A stretch of DNA of 64,000 nucleotides, taken from Ramazzottius varieornatus (Eukaryota; Tardigrada; Eutardigrada; Parachela; Ramazzottiidae). Every line of letters begins with the position of its first letter. Position 1 is the first letter of the stretch. The position numbers were made by a program, and so were the translations under genes. Where the stretch lies: NCBI GenBank assembly GCA_001949185.1, contig BDGG01000013.1:1236036-1300035 (forward strand), in the 5' to 3' direction. Shown here one piece after another: positions 21,778 through 32,468 of the stretch. The notes below the pieces were generated by a model that saw only the letters and a list, made by a program, of their open reading frames with translations, was not told the origin of the DNA and did not search any database.

Positions 21778-23604
21778 TTATTTCCTGTTTGTAACCCATA
21801 GATATTCCAGACAAGCTACCAGAGACGCCGTTATTTGGATACCAATGAGGCAAATAAAGGGAAGCGAGAGGTCGACTAGTTGTAAGCCTCGATTGCCCAA
21901 AGTTGGTTCGCGCTGGACCGGCTTCGGCACGCAGCTCGAGGACCTGTTGTTCCTCTTGAGCTCTTCCCTTGTGAAATGGGAGAAGTATCGAATTTTCCCG
22001 TCAATAATCCCATGATATGCGAGAAGGCTATGACTACAAAGAGCGTGGGACGTTGCGTACCGTTAGGTTACAGAGATCGAGTAACGGTAAAGAAAGATTG
22101 ACTTACTGGCGACTAAAATCCTTGTACAAATCGCTTCCTTTTCTGAACCAGAATGGGGCGACTGCATAGTCTTGTAGGTGTCCAATGGCTTCAACGAAAT
22201 CGCAGGAATAGTTCGTCGAGAGAATAGTTCGCCCTTCTGGAGAAGTCACGTACACAGCGCGAGGAGCTTCGTCTTTGCGAATGAAGTCGTAGAAGTTTAC
22301 TTTGTTACTAATCCCCTCCATCCTTGTCGCTAGTTTCTGGATGATCTCTTTTTTGGTTTCCTACGGTATGTGCAAAGAACGTTTTGTAGCAATTGTATCC
22401 GCTGCAAACCGGTCTCACCTTGAAAGACTCTTTGAGAGCAAAGGTCCCGTAGATTTTGAAGTTGGTCAACAACAGCTCCTCCAATGTCGCGAAAGGGAGT
22501 TTTGCCAGAGGAGATGTGGCTAACTTTGACGGCAAGGTTGCATTGAATAAAGTAACGACCATCAGGGAAAACACGACCGAGGTGATAATCAGCGTTATGG
22601 AAGAAGCCAAGTTTCGTTTGAAGCCTGTTATATGCTCCGCTGCAACAGGGGTGTTTCAACCAAACGACAAAAGCAGGAAAAATAGGAATTTTCCACTTAC
22701 GCCAGTCGTTACTGAGAACTCCCATGAATACATCAAACCAAATGTTCCTCCAGCGAAATGTCCGCCTATACCTAATTGCCCGCAGTTTTTGCGACAGCAA
22801 CAGAGCAGTGAATATGACAAGAAGCATGACGCCAATTCCAGCCCACGACGTCGGAGTGAAGGTATGGAAGAGCATGCGCCAAGAGCTAGTGGCGACATCG
22901 AAATCCAGATGACGCTTATGGGCTACCATCGCATACGTCCTTGGAATTGGGGATGGAATCATGGAGTAGTTTCCGGACTCAGACCTAGAAGCCGTAATCA
23001 GTAACGTCTGGACACCCATATCCGCTTTGCCCATGATGACATCTCGTAGTGCTACACTGTCTCCGTAGAACACTGAGTCCGGGCTGGGGACTGGGTCATA
23101 AATCTTGCACCTGTGGCGGAACACTTTGGTAGGAAATATGGCAGGCTGGAGCAGGTTGGAGCAATCAGTACAGATACCTTATCCTAAGTCTTTTGCAGAT
23201 TTGGTCTAAGGTGAATATCCATATGCCACCCCAGTATGTTTTGATTGAGCCATCGGGGCAGGGATCATCTGCTGGAAACGTGGTCTTCAGCACCCAAGGA
23301 GGATCAGCCTGTGACAATCGAAGTTCATTTGCCGCTAGATTTCTGTGCATATCCCAGGTAGACATAAAATTACCACAGGACTGGCCACGTTGATATCGCT
23401 GCAGTTGTAGCACGAAAGCAGGCCTACGTCGAATGTAGTGGTGGAGCAGTTGAAAACAGTTCGAGGTCCCCATGATTCCAGCCAGTTCCTGACTGCTTTC
23501 GAAGGTGGAAACATTTCAATATTCGACTGGTACCGCAAAAAGGCAGAAACGGCAACTTTCTGATCTTGTGAGTCGCATGTAGCGTGAGCGAGGCAATGTC
23601 GCAA
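21778..23604 (-). CDS. divergent ionotropic glutamate receptor-like protein 1
   Basis: Exons from the 3' end: 21778-(about 22050), 22107-22360, 22419-22639, 22701-23110, 23178-23308, 23374-(about 23604, 5' end unresolved). The ligand-binding half S1 includes DPPWVLKTTF and YWGGIWIF and a region PVPSPDSVFYGDSVALRDVI. Then comes TM1 (AGIGVMLLVIFTALLL), a pore-loop-like WFDVFMGVLSNDW and TM2/3 (SSITLIITSVVFSLMVVTLF). S2 includes MEGISNKVNFYDF and YSCDFVEAIGHLQDYAVAPF. The last exon carries LSLPFICLIGIQITASLVAC, the final TM. This is the S1-TM-pore-TM-TM-S2-TM order of iGluR/IR channels. Lack of an obvious amino-terminal domain favours an IR-like chemosensory receptor (inferred). Signal exon not identified. 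Confidence 0.75.
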
Positions 23605-24309
23605 GATACATGTCGGCAGACTTAATTGTCGGTCAGAAAAGCTTGTACGTTGACGTCAAAATTACACCGCTAAAACCTGTCCCGCATGCAACTGTTCCTT
23701 GCGTTTCTGATTCTTCACCCTCCAGGAGAAATCGTGCGTATTGTTGAGTGTTTCAGTCTTCAACGTCCAGTAATTTTTGCAGCTGTGTAAACCCGGAAGC
23801 AGTACGCACCCTGCTGAGTATACGCATATTTTGGGGGACGGTCCCAGTTGGAGTGTCCGTTTCCCGACAGCTGTTACAGTGGTACGCTGCGCACGACAGT
23901 ATACCTTTTCCGTTCCTTGTAGTAGAGTTCAGCTTACCCGTAGTTTCCTACGGCGATCGATGGACTGTGTGGTAAAACCATTGTAACCACTTCCGCGACC
24001 CCTGCCGACGTACGATGTCAAAGTTGCTGTTGGCCCATTCGGGCCAACAAGCAGGATCATTACTCACATTCAACTCCAATCAAAAACCGGCAGTGCAGAA
24101 AAGATACACTTCGTCTCAATTTAAGCCTTGCCAAAGGCTCAATGATGTTGTGATGATCCCCCATAGATAACATTGATGATTCAGGTAATGAACCAATAGC
24201 GCAGAATACTTATAATGGTCCGTACACTCAAAACCGAGGAACATCTAAAAGGTAACCGAGAATTAGACGCAGGAGTGTTTGTGGACTGCGAGAAGAAGTT
24301 ATCCCTCGC

Positions 24310-26135
24310 TCACCGATATTCGACACAAGCTACCAGAGACGCCGTTATTTGGATACCAATGAGGCAAATAAAGGGAAGCGAGAGGTCAACTAGCTGTAGG
24401 CCTCGATTGCCCAAAGTTGGTTCACGCTGGACCGGCTTCGGTACACAGCTCGAGGATTTGTTCTTCCTTCTGAGCTCGTCGCTGACAAAATCCGAAAAAT
24501 ATCTGATTTTTCCGTTGATTATTCCGTGCGAAGAGAGAATGCTGAACCTGTTACAAGAGAGACGTTGCAATTGCTTGCCCATAACTTATTGAAGTCGATA
24601 ACGGGAACATTACTGGCGACTAAATTTCTTGAACAGACGGCTTCCGTTTCTGAACCAAAATTGGGCGGCAGGGTAATCCTGGACATGTGCAATGGCTTCA
24701 ACGAAATCGCAAGAATAGTCTGTGGACAAGACAGCTCGTCCCTCTTCAGGAATCATGTACACTGCGCGGGTAGCCTCGTCTCTGCTAATGAACTGGTAAT
24801 AGTTCTCTAAGTCCTTGCCGCTGACACCCTCCATCCTTGTCGCCAAAGTCTGGATAATCTTTTTTCTGGTGTTCTACGGCACGAGGGAGAGGTTGTAGAT
24901 AAGGTTAGCCATCGGTTATCAGAAGTTGAAACCAGCCGTCTGACCTTAAGGGATTCCTTGACGGCAACGGCTCCGTAAATTTTGAAGTCTGTTAACAACA
25001 GCTCCTCCATTGTTGTGAACGGAAGTTTTGCGAGAGGGCTTGTGGCTAATTTCGATGGCAAGGTTGTTTTGAACAAAGTAACCACCATCAGCGAGAACAC
25101 TACTGACGTGATAATCAGCGTGATCGAAGAAACCAAGTTCCGTTTGAAGACCGTCAGGTGTCCCGCTGAAACGTCAAGGCACCGGTCAATGTACAGTGCA
25201 GTGTATACGGAAGAATTTTGAGAAAATTTCAGAATTGGTCTTGACTTACGCCAGGTGTTACTGACAACTCCCATGAAAACATCAAACCACAGATCACTCC
25301 ATCTCGCTGTTCTCCCGAATTTTGTCGTGCGCAACTTTTGCGACAGGAGAAGAGCAGTGAATATGACGAGAAGCAAAACGCCAATCCCAGCCCATGCCGT
25401 TGGTGTGAACGTGTAAAAGAGCATGCGCTGAGAGCTAGTGGCGACATCGGAAACCAGATGGCGCTTATGCACCACCATCCCGTAGGACCTTGAGATCAGC
25501 GATGGAATCATCGAATAGTTACCCGACTCGAATCTCGAGGCCGTGATTAACATCGTGTGGACACCCATATCCGCTTTGCCCGTGACGATATCACGCAGTG
25601 CTACACTGTCTCCGTAGAACACTGAGTCCGGGCTGGGGACTGGGCCATAAATCTTGCACCTGAGACAGAAAAGAATTGAAAACCTGGTCAAGCAGGCTCA
25701 TGGTGCGAGGACCTCATGCGCAAGCTTTTGCAGACTGTATCCAAGGCGAATATCCACACGCCACCCCAGTATGTCTTCATCGAGCCATCGAGGCAGGGAT
25801 CATCTTCCGGAAACGTCTTTTTCAATACCCACGGTGGGTCCATCTGCAAAGATTTCTCTGGATAACAGGTATGATTGAATATCCAAATTCGCGTAATCAA
25901 CGTATGGTGCGCAAGTACCAGGGGAATGGCGACTGTGATGACGCTGCAGTTGGAGCATGAAAGCAATCCCACGTCAAAAGTGTTGGTGGAACAGTTGAAA
26001 ACAGACCGAGGTCCCCATAATTCCAGCCAGCCTTTGGCTTCTCTCGATGGTTGCTCCATGTTTTTCTTGACTTCCGTGTTTGTACGTTTGATGATCGCAA
26101 AAGAGCAGAAAGTTAAAACGCCAGGCGGTGCATAG
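24310..26135 (-). CDS. divergent ionotropic glutamate receptor-like protein 2
   Basis: Tandem paralogue of the preceding gene in the same orientation. Exons from the 3' end: 24310-24547, 24614-24873, 24945-25165, 25250-25659, 25713-25843, 25919-(about 26135). Sizes of the 221-, 410- and 131-base exons are identical to the paralogue. The same landmarks occur: MDPPWVLKKTF, YWGGVWIFAL, DSVFYGDSVALRDIV, AGIGVLLLVIFTALLL, WFDVFMGVVSNTW, TLIITSVVFSLMVVTLF, DYSCDFVEAIAHVQDYPAAQ and a terminal TM in GLQLVDLSLPFICLIGIQIT. The S2 loop differs most, suggesting ligand divergence (inference). The 5' end, with the expected signal peptide, is unresolved. Confidence 0.75.
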
Positions 26136-26777
26136 CTTCAGAAGAGATCAGCGAACCCAACCGGTAAAAGAGCTGTCAGCAATCTTCTCAGAGCTGGCTC
26201 AGCCGCAATAAAACCTCACCCCGTTCGCCATCAAGCATGAGAACTCGGTCAGAAAACACCTGTCCAGTACATATAACCGTCCCTAAGGGTTACGACTCTG
26301 GTACCGCGGAGAACTCTAATCATGTATGTGCACGTGCACGTTGTGAATACGCTCACTTTTCAACGTACGCGAGGCTCAAACGAAATCGGCTCCTCAAGCG
26401 GGCAGCTGTGCAATCCGGACGTCAGTACGCGCCCTGCTGTGCATACAACTCAAGAGGTTTCTGAAGGATGGCCCCAGCTGTGGTGCTCCTTTTTATAGAA
26501 TGTTGTTAAACGTTTCCATACACGGGTTGCCTTTTCCTGGTAAAGCTCAGCTCACCAGAAACAAAGCCAGAGATGCCTGCGGAGCCCAATGAATTTAGTG
26601 GCACAAACAGCTGGATTACTTCCTCGATCTCTCGTCCGACATACTGTATGGTACGTACCATAGTCGCGCTGACAAACCGGACTTTGATCAAAAATTGGGA
26701 GGCCGGCAACCCCCTCAGGGAAGATCGTCTGCTCCAGTTGCGCACTTTTCCAGCCACTAACAAAGGGATATCCCAAA
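26136..26777. other. upstream flank of the receptor pair
   Basis: No supported gene. A region near 26724-26760 (GATCGTCTGCTCCAGTTGCG) weakly resembles the flank and arm of the short hairpin repeat family. Confidence 0.35.
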
Positions 26778-26981
26778 TCTAACATGCAGACCGTCTGGTG
26801 TGACAAATATGATTTATGTGCCCATTGTCTGATTTATGATCACGACACAGCGGGTCCATGCACGTATTATTGATGTATATAATATACCTCCAGACGTTCT
26901 GCATGCTAGATTATATACCTGTATTAATCTAACATGCAGAACGTATATACCTGTATTATTGATGTATATAATATACCCGAG
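26778..26981. repeat. compound AT-rich inverted/direct repeat
   Basis: TCTAACATGCAGACCGTCTGG (26778-26798) is inverted at 26890-26910 and partly repeated directly at 26927-26942. ATTATTGATGTATATAATAT occurs twice (about 26868 and 26957). This looks like layered insertion or local duplication of a small palindromic element. Confidence 0.65.
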
Positions 26982-27001
26982 TGAGAAAGAAAAGTGAGAG
27001 C

Positions 27002-27319
27002 TCAGAGCCGCGGTTTGAGTTTCATTGGAATGTTCAGTTCAGAAGCTGCAGGCGGCATTTCGGCGTCGTCTTCGACGGCGGGCAGCAGGACCGCCATATT
27101 TCCTCCACGAGTTCGGGACTGGCGACAGTGAGCAGCCGCTTGATGGCGCCACTGTGTTTCAGCTTCGCCATTTTTGTGCGCAGATACAGTAGCGTCAAAC
27201 GTGGTAGCGTGAGGTGGAATCCTCAGTGACTCCATCTTTCCCTGCCTCAACAGGTCAATACGGTAGATTCCAAGACAGCAGATGGACCCGGTCCTTGGAA
27301 GTGATCCGCGAAGTACCAT
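27002..27319 (-). CDS. hypothetical 105-residue open frame
   Basis: An ATG-initiated intronless frame placed head-to-head with MCCC2, whose start is 248 bases away, so a shared bidirectional promoter is conceivable. It begins MVLRGSLPRTGSICC and ends MPPAASELNIPMKLKPRL. There is no signal peptide, TM segment or family I recognise. A second internal frame (MAKLKHSGAIKRLLTVASPE) overlaps it, so which frame, if any, is coding is uncertain. Confidence 0.3.
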   Translation of the reverse strand: MVLRGSLPRTGSICCLGIYRIDLLRQGKMESLRIPPHATTFDATVSAHKNGEAETQWRHQAAAHCRQSRTRGGNMAVLLPAVEDDAEMPPAASELNIPMKLKPRL

Positions 27320-27566
27320 GTTTGTAGAACGAAAAATATGGTATGGCCTAGTCCAGAACGAAACTGGTGATGACGAAGCCTGTAGTGTATCTCAGGAAGT
27401 CATGTCCTGATGACAGCCAATATCGTATGTCAGTGATGTCACAGAAGGACGCTGCCACGCTCATCAGCTGTTCAGTGCTGATTGCTGAATGCTGCTCGCA
27501 TCAATCTCCGATCGTTTCAATTCGGTCCGCTTGCTCTTCGAATTCTGATCCCCGAAAGACCACGTT

Positions 27567-30500
27567 ATGCATATCGGAAAAGTTTTGCGAGTTCCGCGAA
27601 GTGGGTCCTGCACGAAGCAATGGCAAGTGGTGAGGACATACCAATCGGCTGATGCGAAACTGGCCAGGTTCGAGACTGCCATCGACCAAGACACGGAGGA
27701 ATCTCAGGTATGCAAGTTATGCCTACTAAATACAGCATGGTTCAACTGGTAAACGTTGCTGCTTCCAGAACAATGCGCAGCGCATGCGAGCGTTAGTCCA
27801 GAATCTCCGGCAGACGATCGACCAAATCGTTGCAGGTATGCTCCTTTGTCGCTCATGACGTCAATAGTCTCTGGCCATGGACTATCGCACAACGCTGCGG
27901 CAACAGCACATAACCGATGACGTCAGGCATTGCTGAATTGTGAACTGTATCTGTTGGCGCTGATTATAGACCTGTTACCTGTTGCGCTTCTCAACTTCCG
28001 CCGCTCTCAGACAATCAGATTTTATTTTGCGATATGTTACACTTTTCACTGATCAAATTTCCATTTCACATCTATCTTCTGATTTTAGGTACCGACGCTA
28101 AAAGCATTCAACGACATGTGTCCAAAGGAAAGCTGCTCGTTCGCGACCGGATATCTACGCTGCTTGATCCGGGGTATCAAACTGAATTTACCACCCCGAT
28201 CGTTTACCCCCTGTCTGCTAAATACCTAGAAGACTGCAACAAACGGTGTGTTTTGTTTAGCTCGCCCTTTCTTGAATTCTCACAACTGGCAGGTTACAAA
28301 CTCTACGACAAGGAAGAAGTCCCCGCGGGCGGCATCATCACCGGAATTGGACGCGTATCGGGGTACGACGAGTTTCCCTTCCTGATGTTTTGGTCTTCCA
28401 GATGGTGTGTAAGATTAGAATACAATGTGAGAATTCTCTGATTTTGCTTAGAGTGGAATGCGTTATCGCTGGGAATGATGCGACAGTAAAAGCTGGAACT
28501 TATTACCCGATAACCGTCAAGAAGCATCTTCGAGCTCAAGAAATCGCTCTGCAGAATCGATTACCTTGCATTTACCTGGGTAAGTATGCTCAAAGCTTTT
28601 CTCTATCTCAACCGTCCCGAGACGATTTCGATTTTGTTTCAGTTGACTCTGGTGGGGCTAATCTGCCCCGTCAAGCCGACATCTTCGCTGACAAGGAGCA
28701 CTTCGGACGCATCTTCTACAACCAGGCCAACATGTCCGCCCAAGGCATTCCACAAGTGGCCATTGTGATGGGCTCCTGTACAGCTGGAGGAGCTTACGTT
28801 CCAGCTATGGCTGACGAAAGCATCATTGTTAAGCAGCAAGGAACCATCTTCCTCGGAGGACCGCCACTGGTCAAGGCAGCCACGGGCGAAGACGTCTCCG
28901 CTGAGGACCTGGGTGGCGCTGACCTGCATACCTCGCGATCCGGTGTGGCCGACCACTTTGCTCAAGATGATGTTCATGCGCTGCATTTGGCGAGAAGAGT
29001 CGTGGCAAATCTCAATATCAAGAAAAATATTACCGTAAGTTATGTGATAAACTAGGGTTAACACTCTGCGTACGACCGTCCTCTTTGTGTATGCAATCAC
29101 TCAGTTTTATTCACCTCCCAGTTTTAGCTTTTGGTCTTTCGGTTCTAGGTCTTTTTGTTTGCATGTACCTCGGTCTTCTCACCAAAGCAACACTAATGAC
29201 CAGCGGTCAGCAAAACCCCAGCACGCAGGAAATTTTTTTCTACGGTTTCGGGTGGTTTTGGTAAAATTTGGTATTTCGGCTCTTCGCGCGAGACACGTAC
29301 ACGTTATTCGCTTAGAAAAAAACTGGAGCACTGGGGACATTCTTATCTATCGAAGCCGAGCCTGGGATAAATTTTGTAGTCATCAGTGCGGTCAGAAGAA
29401 GATTAAGACAATCAGTTCTCCCTTTTGAGATTCGGTGTTCATGGCCTGCCAATTATCCGAATTTTGAAATTTCGAAAATTGCCTATTGGTTGGACCAGCC
29501 TCCACAACACGGTATCAGCCAATAAAATTCCTGTATACACAAAGAGGACGGTAGTATTCTGCAAGCATGAAAACGATCGTGCTGAGTGTTAAAATATGTA
29601 AAAAAGTACGAATGATGGGGAACGGAACCCATGTCATTTCATTTTCATGCTCCTATGACCATGGAAGATTTTGTCGATCATTCCTTTTCGTTCTTTCATG
29701 TTTGGCTTTTATTAGGTGCGGAAGTATGACTTGTTCCTTTTCGAGGGAGCACATTTGAAAATTTCATGCAAGTGAAATTTCTGTCTTTTCTTCTCTGCTA
29801 CATGTGATAGGTTAACTATTAACATTCCTCTTTTTTTTGCAACAAGAATCAAGTCCGTGCGTTGCTTACGGGAGGAGAACACTTGGTTTATAGTCAAAGA
29901 GGAAGATTTTTTCCCCTGTTTTTCCGAATTTTTTCTTCAGCTAATGGCTTAACCAATCTCGAAGCGAATCATATCACTCTGTAGACCTGAGTTGGAAAAA
30001 CAAGATTTTCCATTTTTCCGGGTGTAGAAATGACCTCTAAAGTGCGCCACTTTAGTGAGGTAATCGGAGTTGAATTTTTCCTGTTTCCCAGAAGTCTTGA
30101 AATCTTCTAGTGAGATGTTCAGTACCGGTAGATGCACCACGGTGTACTGTATTTTTGATCGAAGTTACTTCGCGATTGAACTCTCTGAGCTCTCACAAGG
30201 CGAGTTTTATTATTTGGACTTGTGTCCAAGTTTCCACCCGGATAACTTTGGCAGCCAATATTTCGAAAGAAAACTTGATGGAGCTTCCGAAAGTCCGACC
30301 ACCAGAATACGTTTTGCAGGCATGGTTAGGTTTTCAAAGGGATCTGGGCGTTCGAAAAAATTGTTTTCCCGGAAGTGGTGGTTGTTTCCACAAAACAGGC
30401 ACTTTCACTAAACTGGTTTTGCAGCTCGATGAACACCAACGATTTGAACATCCATGAGCACATTCGAAAGCCGAATGATGTAGCATCATACCGCAAAAAG

Positions 30501-31899
30501 TTTGGGATGAAACACTTCGGTCAAACGGAAGGAAACAATTTTTGAAGTCGGTGTTCGAAAATGGGGGACAAGTCATACTTCCGCGCCTAGTACTTTGCAG
30601 TTGACAACTGAGCCGGTGGAGGAACCGTTGTATCCAGCGGAAGACTTATACGGAATAGTGGGTGAAGATCTGAAAAAGACTTATGACATTCGGGAAGTCA
30701 TCGCAAGGATCGTTGACGGAAGTCGCTTTGATGAATTCAAGGCTCGTTACGGTGAAACTCTCGTAACAGGTTGGTGACTTGTTTACATCTTTGTATGACC
30801 TGTCGATGAGTTTGTTCGTATTATACGAACATTTTTTGCAGGTTTTGCGAGGTTGTATGGCTTTCCGGTGGGTATCATCGGCAACAACGGCGTCCTGTTC
30901 GGCGAGTCGGCCTTGAAAGGCGCTCATTTCGTCGAACTGTGTTGCCAACGCGGCATACCTTTGATCTTCCTGCAAAATATTACAGGTATCTCGAAGCTCA
31001 GCCCTCTAGTGGTCCGATACATGGAATAGCGCTGTACACTGGTCTTGTTGTAATCGGACTATCTCTTAGGTTTCATGGTGGGGAGGGAAGCGGAAGCAAG
31101 CGGTATCGCCAAGCACGGAGCCAAGATGGTCACTGCAGTGGCCTGTGCTCAGGTACCCAAGTTCACCGTTGTGGTTGGTGGCTCGTACGGAGCTGGAAAC
31201 TACGGCATGAATGGAAGAGCTTACAGGTACGAGCTGCTGAACTGTGACCTGTGAAAGAGTGACTACCGATCGGGATTTCGGCAAGCAAACCGACAAGATC
31301 GTTTTTCCGAGTGCCGCATGCATTCAGCCAATAACACTGAACACGCGCGCCAGTTAGGAACACGGCGCCAAGATTGTTCTTCTATGTGGCGCACGTTTCC
31401 AGTGTTACGGGCTGGAAGCGTGCGCTATTTGGAAAGCAGATCCTGTCGAGTTTGCTGGCCAAATTTATAGTTATGAAACCTAACCAAGTAGTGCTCACTG
31501 CGTTCGTTCGTGTAGTCCCAGATTTTTGTACATGTGGCCCAACGCCAGAATATCCGTGATGGGTGGTGAACAAGCTGCAGGAGTCTTGGCTCAGGTCACT
31601 CGAGATCAACGTCAGCGCGAGAAGAAAGAGGTACGCTGAAGTTGTTGGAGTGGGATGTTCGATCGGTATTGTAAGTAATTTCTTTCTGTTAGTAGTTCTC
31701 GACGGATGAGGAAAGGGTGTTGAAGGACCCGATTATCAAGAGGTTCGAGGAAGAAGGCCATCCGTATTACAGTAGCGCTCGCCTCTGGGACGACGGCGTC
31801 ATCGACCCTGCGGACACGCGTCACGTTCTGGGTCTTAGCCTTAGCGCTGCTCTGAACGCACCTATCTCGCCTACCAAGTTCGGTGTATTCCGAATGTAG
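27567..31899 (+). CDS. MCCC2: methylcrotonoyl-CoA carboxylase beta chain
   Basis: The carboxyltransferase subunit of mitochondrial 3-methylcrotonyl-CoA carboxylase, in leucine breakdown; it moves carboxyl from biotin on the alpha chain to 3-methylcrotonyl-CoA. Eleven exons: 27567-27707, 27769-27835, 28089-28173, 28261-28362, 28452-28579, 28643-29034, 30601-30769, 30842-30985, 31070-31226, 31516-31630, 31696-31899; every phase fits and the protein is 567 residues, as in animals. The basic N-terminus [13 protein letters not shown] suits import. Landmarks: [87 protein letters not shown] and [12 protein letters not shown]. Intron 6 (1566 bases) holds two TIR elements and intron 9 two hairpin repeats, yet the coding sequence is intact. 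Confidence 0.96.
29065..29562. mobile_element. 500-base MITE in MCCC2 intron 6
   Basis: Inverted ends of about 29 bases, built on ACACAAAGAGGACGGT, at 29065-29093 and 29533-29562. The interior has no coding pattern. Inserted 30 bases after the donor site of exon 6. Confidence 0.7.
29714..30588. mobile_element. 875-base TIR element in MCCC2 intron 6
   Basis: Ends AGGTGCGGAAGTATGACTTG (29714 onward) and the complement of AGGCGCGGAAGTATGACTTG (ending 30588). The interior is homologous to the left half of 7064-8398 in the opposite orientation. Its right end stops 12 bases before exon 7, so the element contributes the region where the branch point of that intron should lie. Confidence 0.75.
31307..31357. 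repeat. short hairpin repeat, copy 2 (degenerate)
   Basis: CGAGTGCCGCATGC and GCGCGCCAGTTAGG arms around AATAACACTGAA. In MCCC2 intron 9, next to copy 3. Confidence 0.65.
31383..31432. repeat. short hairpin repeat, copy 3 (inverted)
   Basis: TGTGGCGCACGTTTCC and GGAAGCGTGCGCTATT arms around AGTGTTACGGGCT, which is the complement of the loop in the other copies. It therefore lies inverted relative to copy 2, only 25 bases away, making a nested cruciform-capable block. Confidence 0.7.
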
Positions 31900-32468
31900 A
31901 GTCGAAGTAAGCTCTGGCAAAGCTATAGCTTTGTTCCCGCCGGTTACCCGAAAATGCTCAAATCTATTTTGCAGTTTTAGTGTAGAGGTGTATAAGATTT
32001 CCAAAGGAATGCTATATATTCTGGAATCGAGAATTACCATAGTCCAACGTGTTTGAAGATTCAATCATTTACCTGCAAAACAAAAAGATAGGAATTTCGA
32101 CAAAACGCGTTACGATTCTTACATAACCCACCATGACTTTAAAACGTTTTGCCCCTTGTCGGAATTTCTACTATGACATATTTAACAGCGAGGAAAAACG
32201 CGCCTCTGAAGACCTCGGTCGACCAGAACGCACGCGGCCCTGTATTCCTGATGAGGAAGTTGTTGGAAAAGTCCGATGGTCAATTCTGATGGGCGTCACA
32301 GTTAAAAAGCACCACTTCTCGATTTAATAAACACGTGAGAAACTCAAGCAAGGAATCGCTGCTTCATTACAATCTGTATATTTTGATTGCCAGTTAGTCA
32401 CTGAGTTTGTCAAGTAGTATTCGCTGAAGCCAAAAGAAACGAAAATTTCTGCCACCAGTTTCGTCCTG

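Noticed and set aside
22456-23004. 182-codon plus-strand frame
   Set aside because: Antisense to the ionotropic-receptor-like exons, which carry the TM and ligand-binding motifs.
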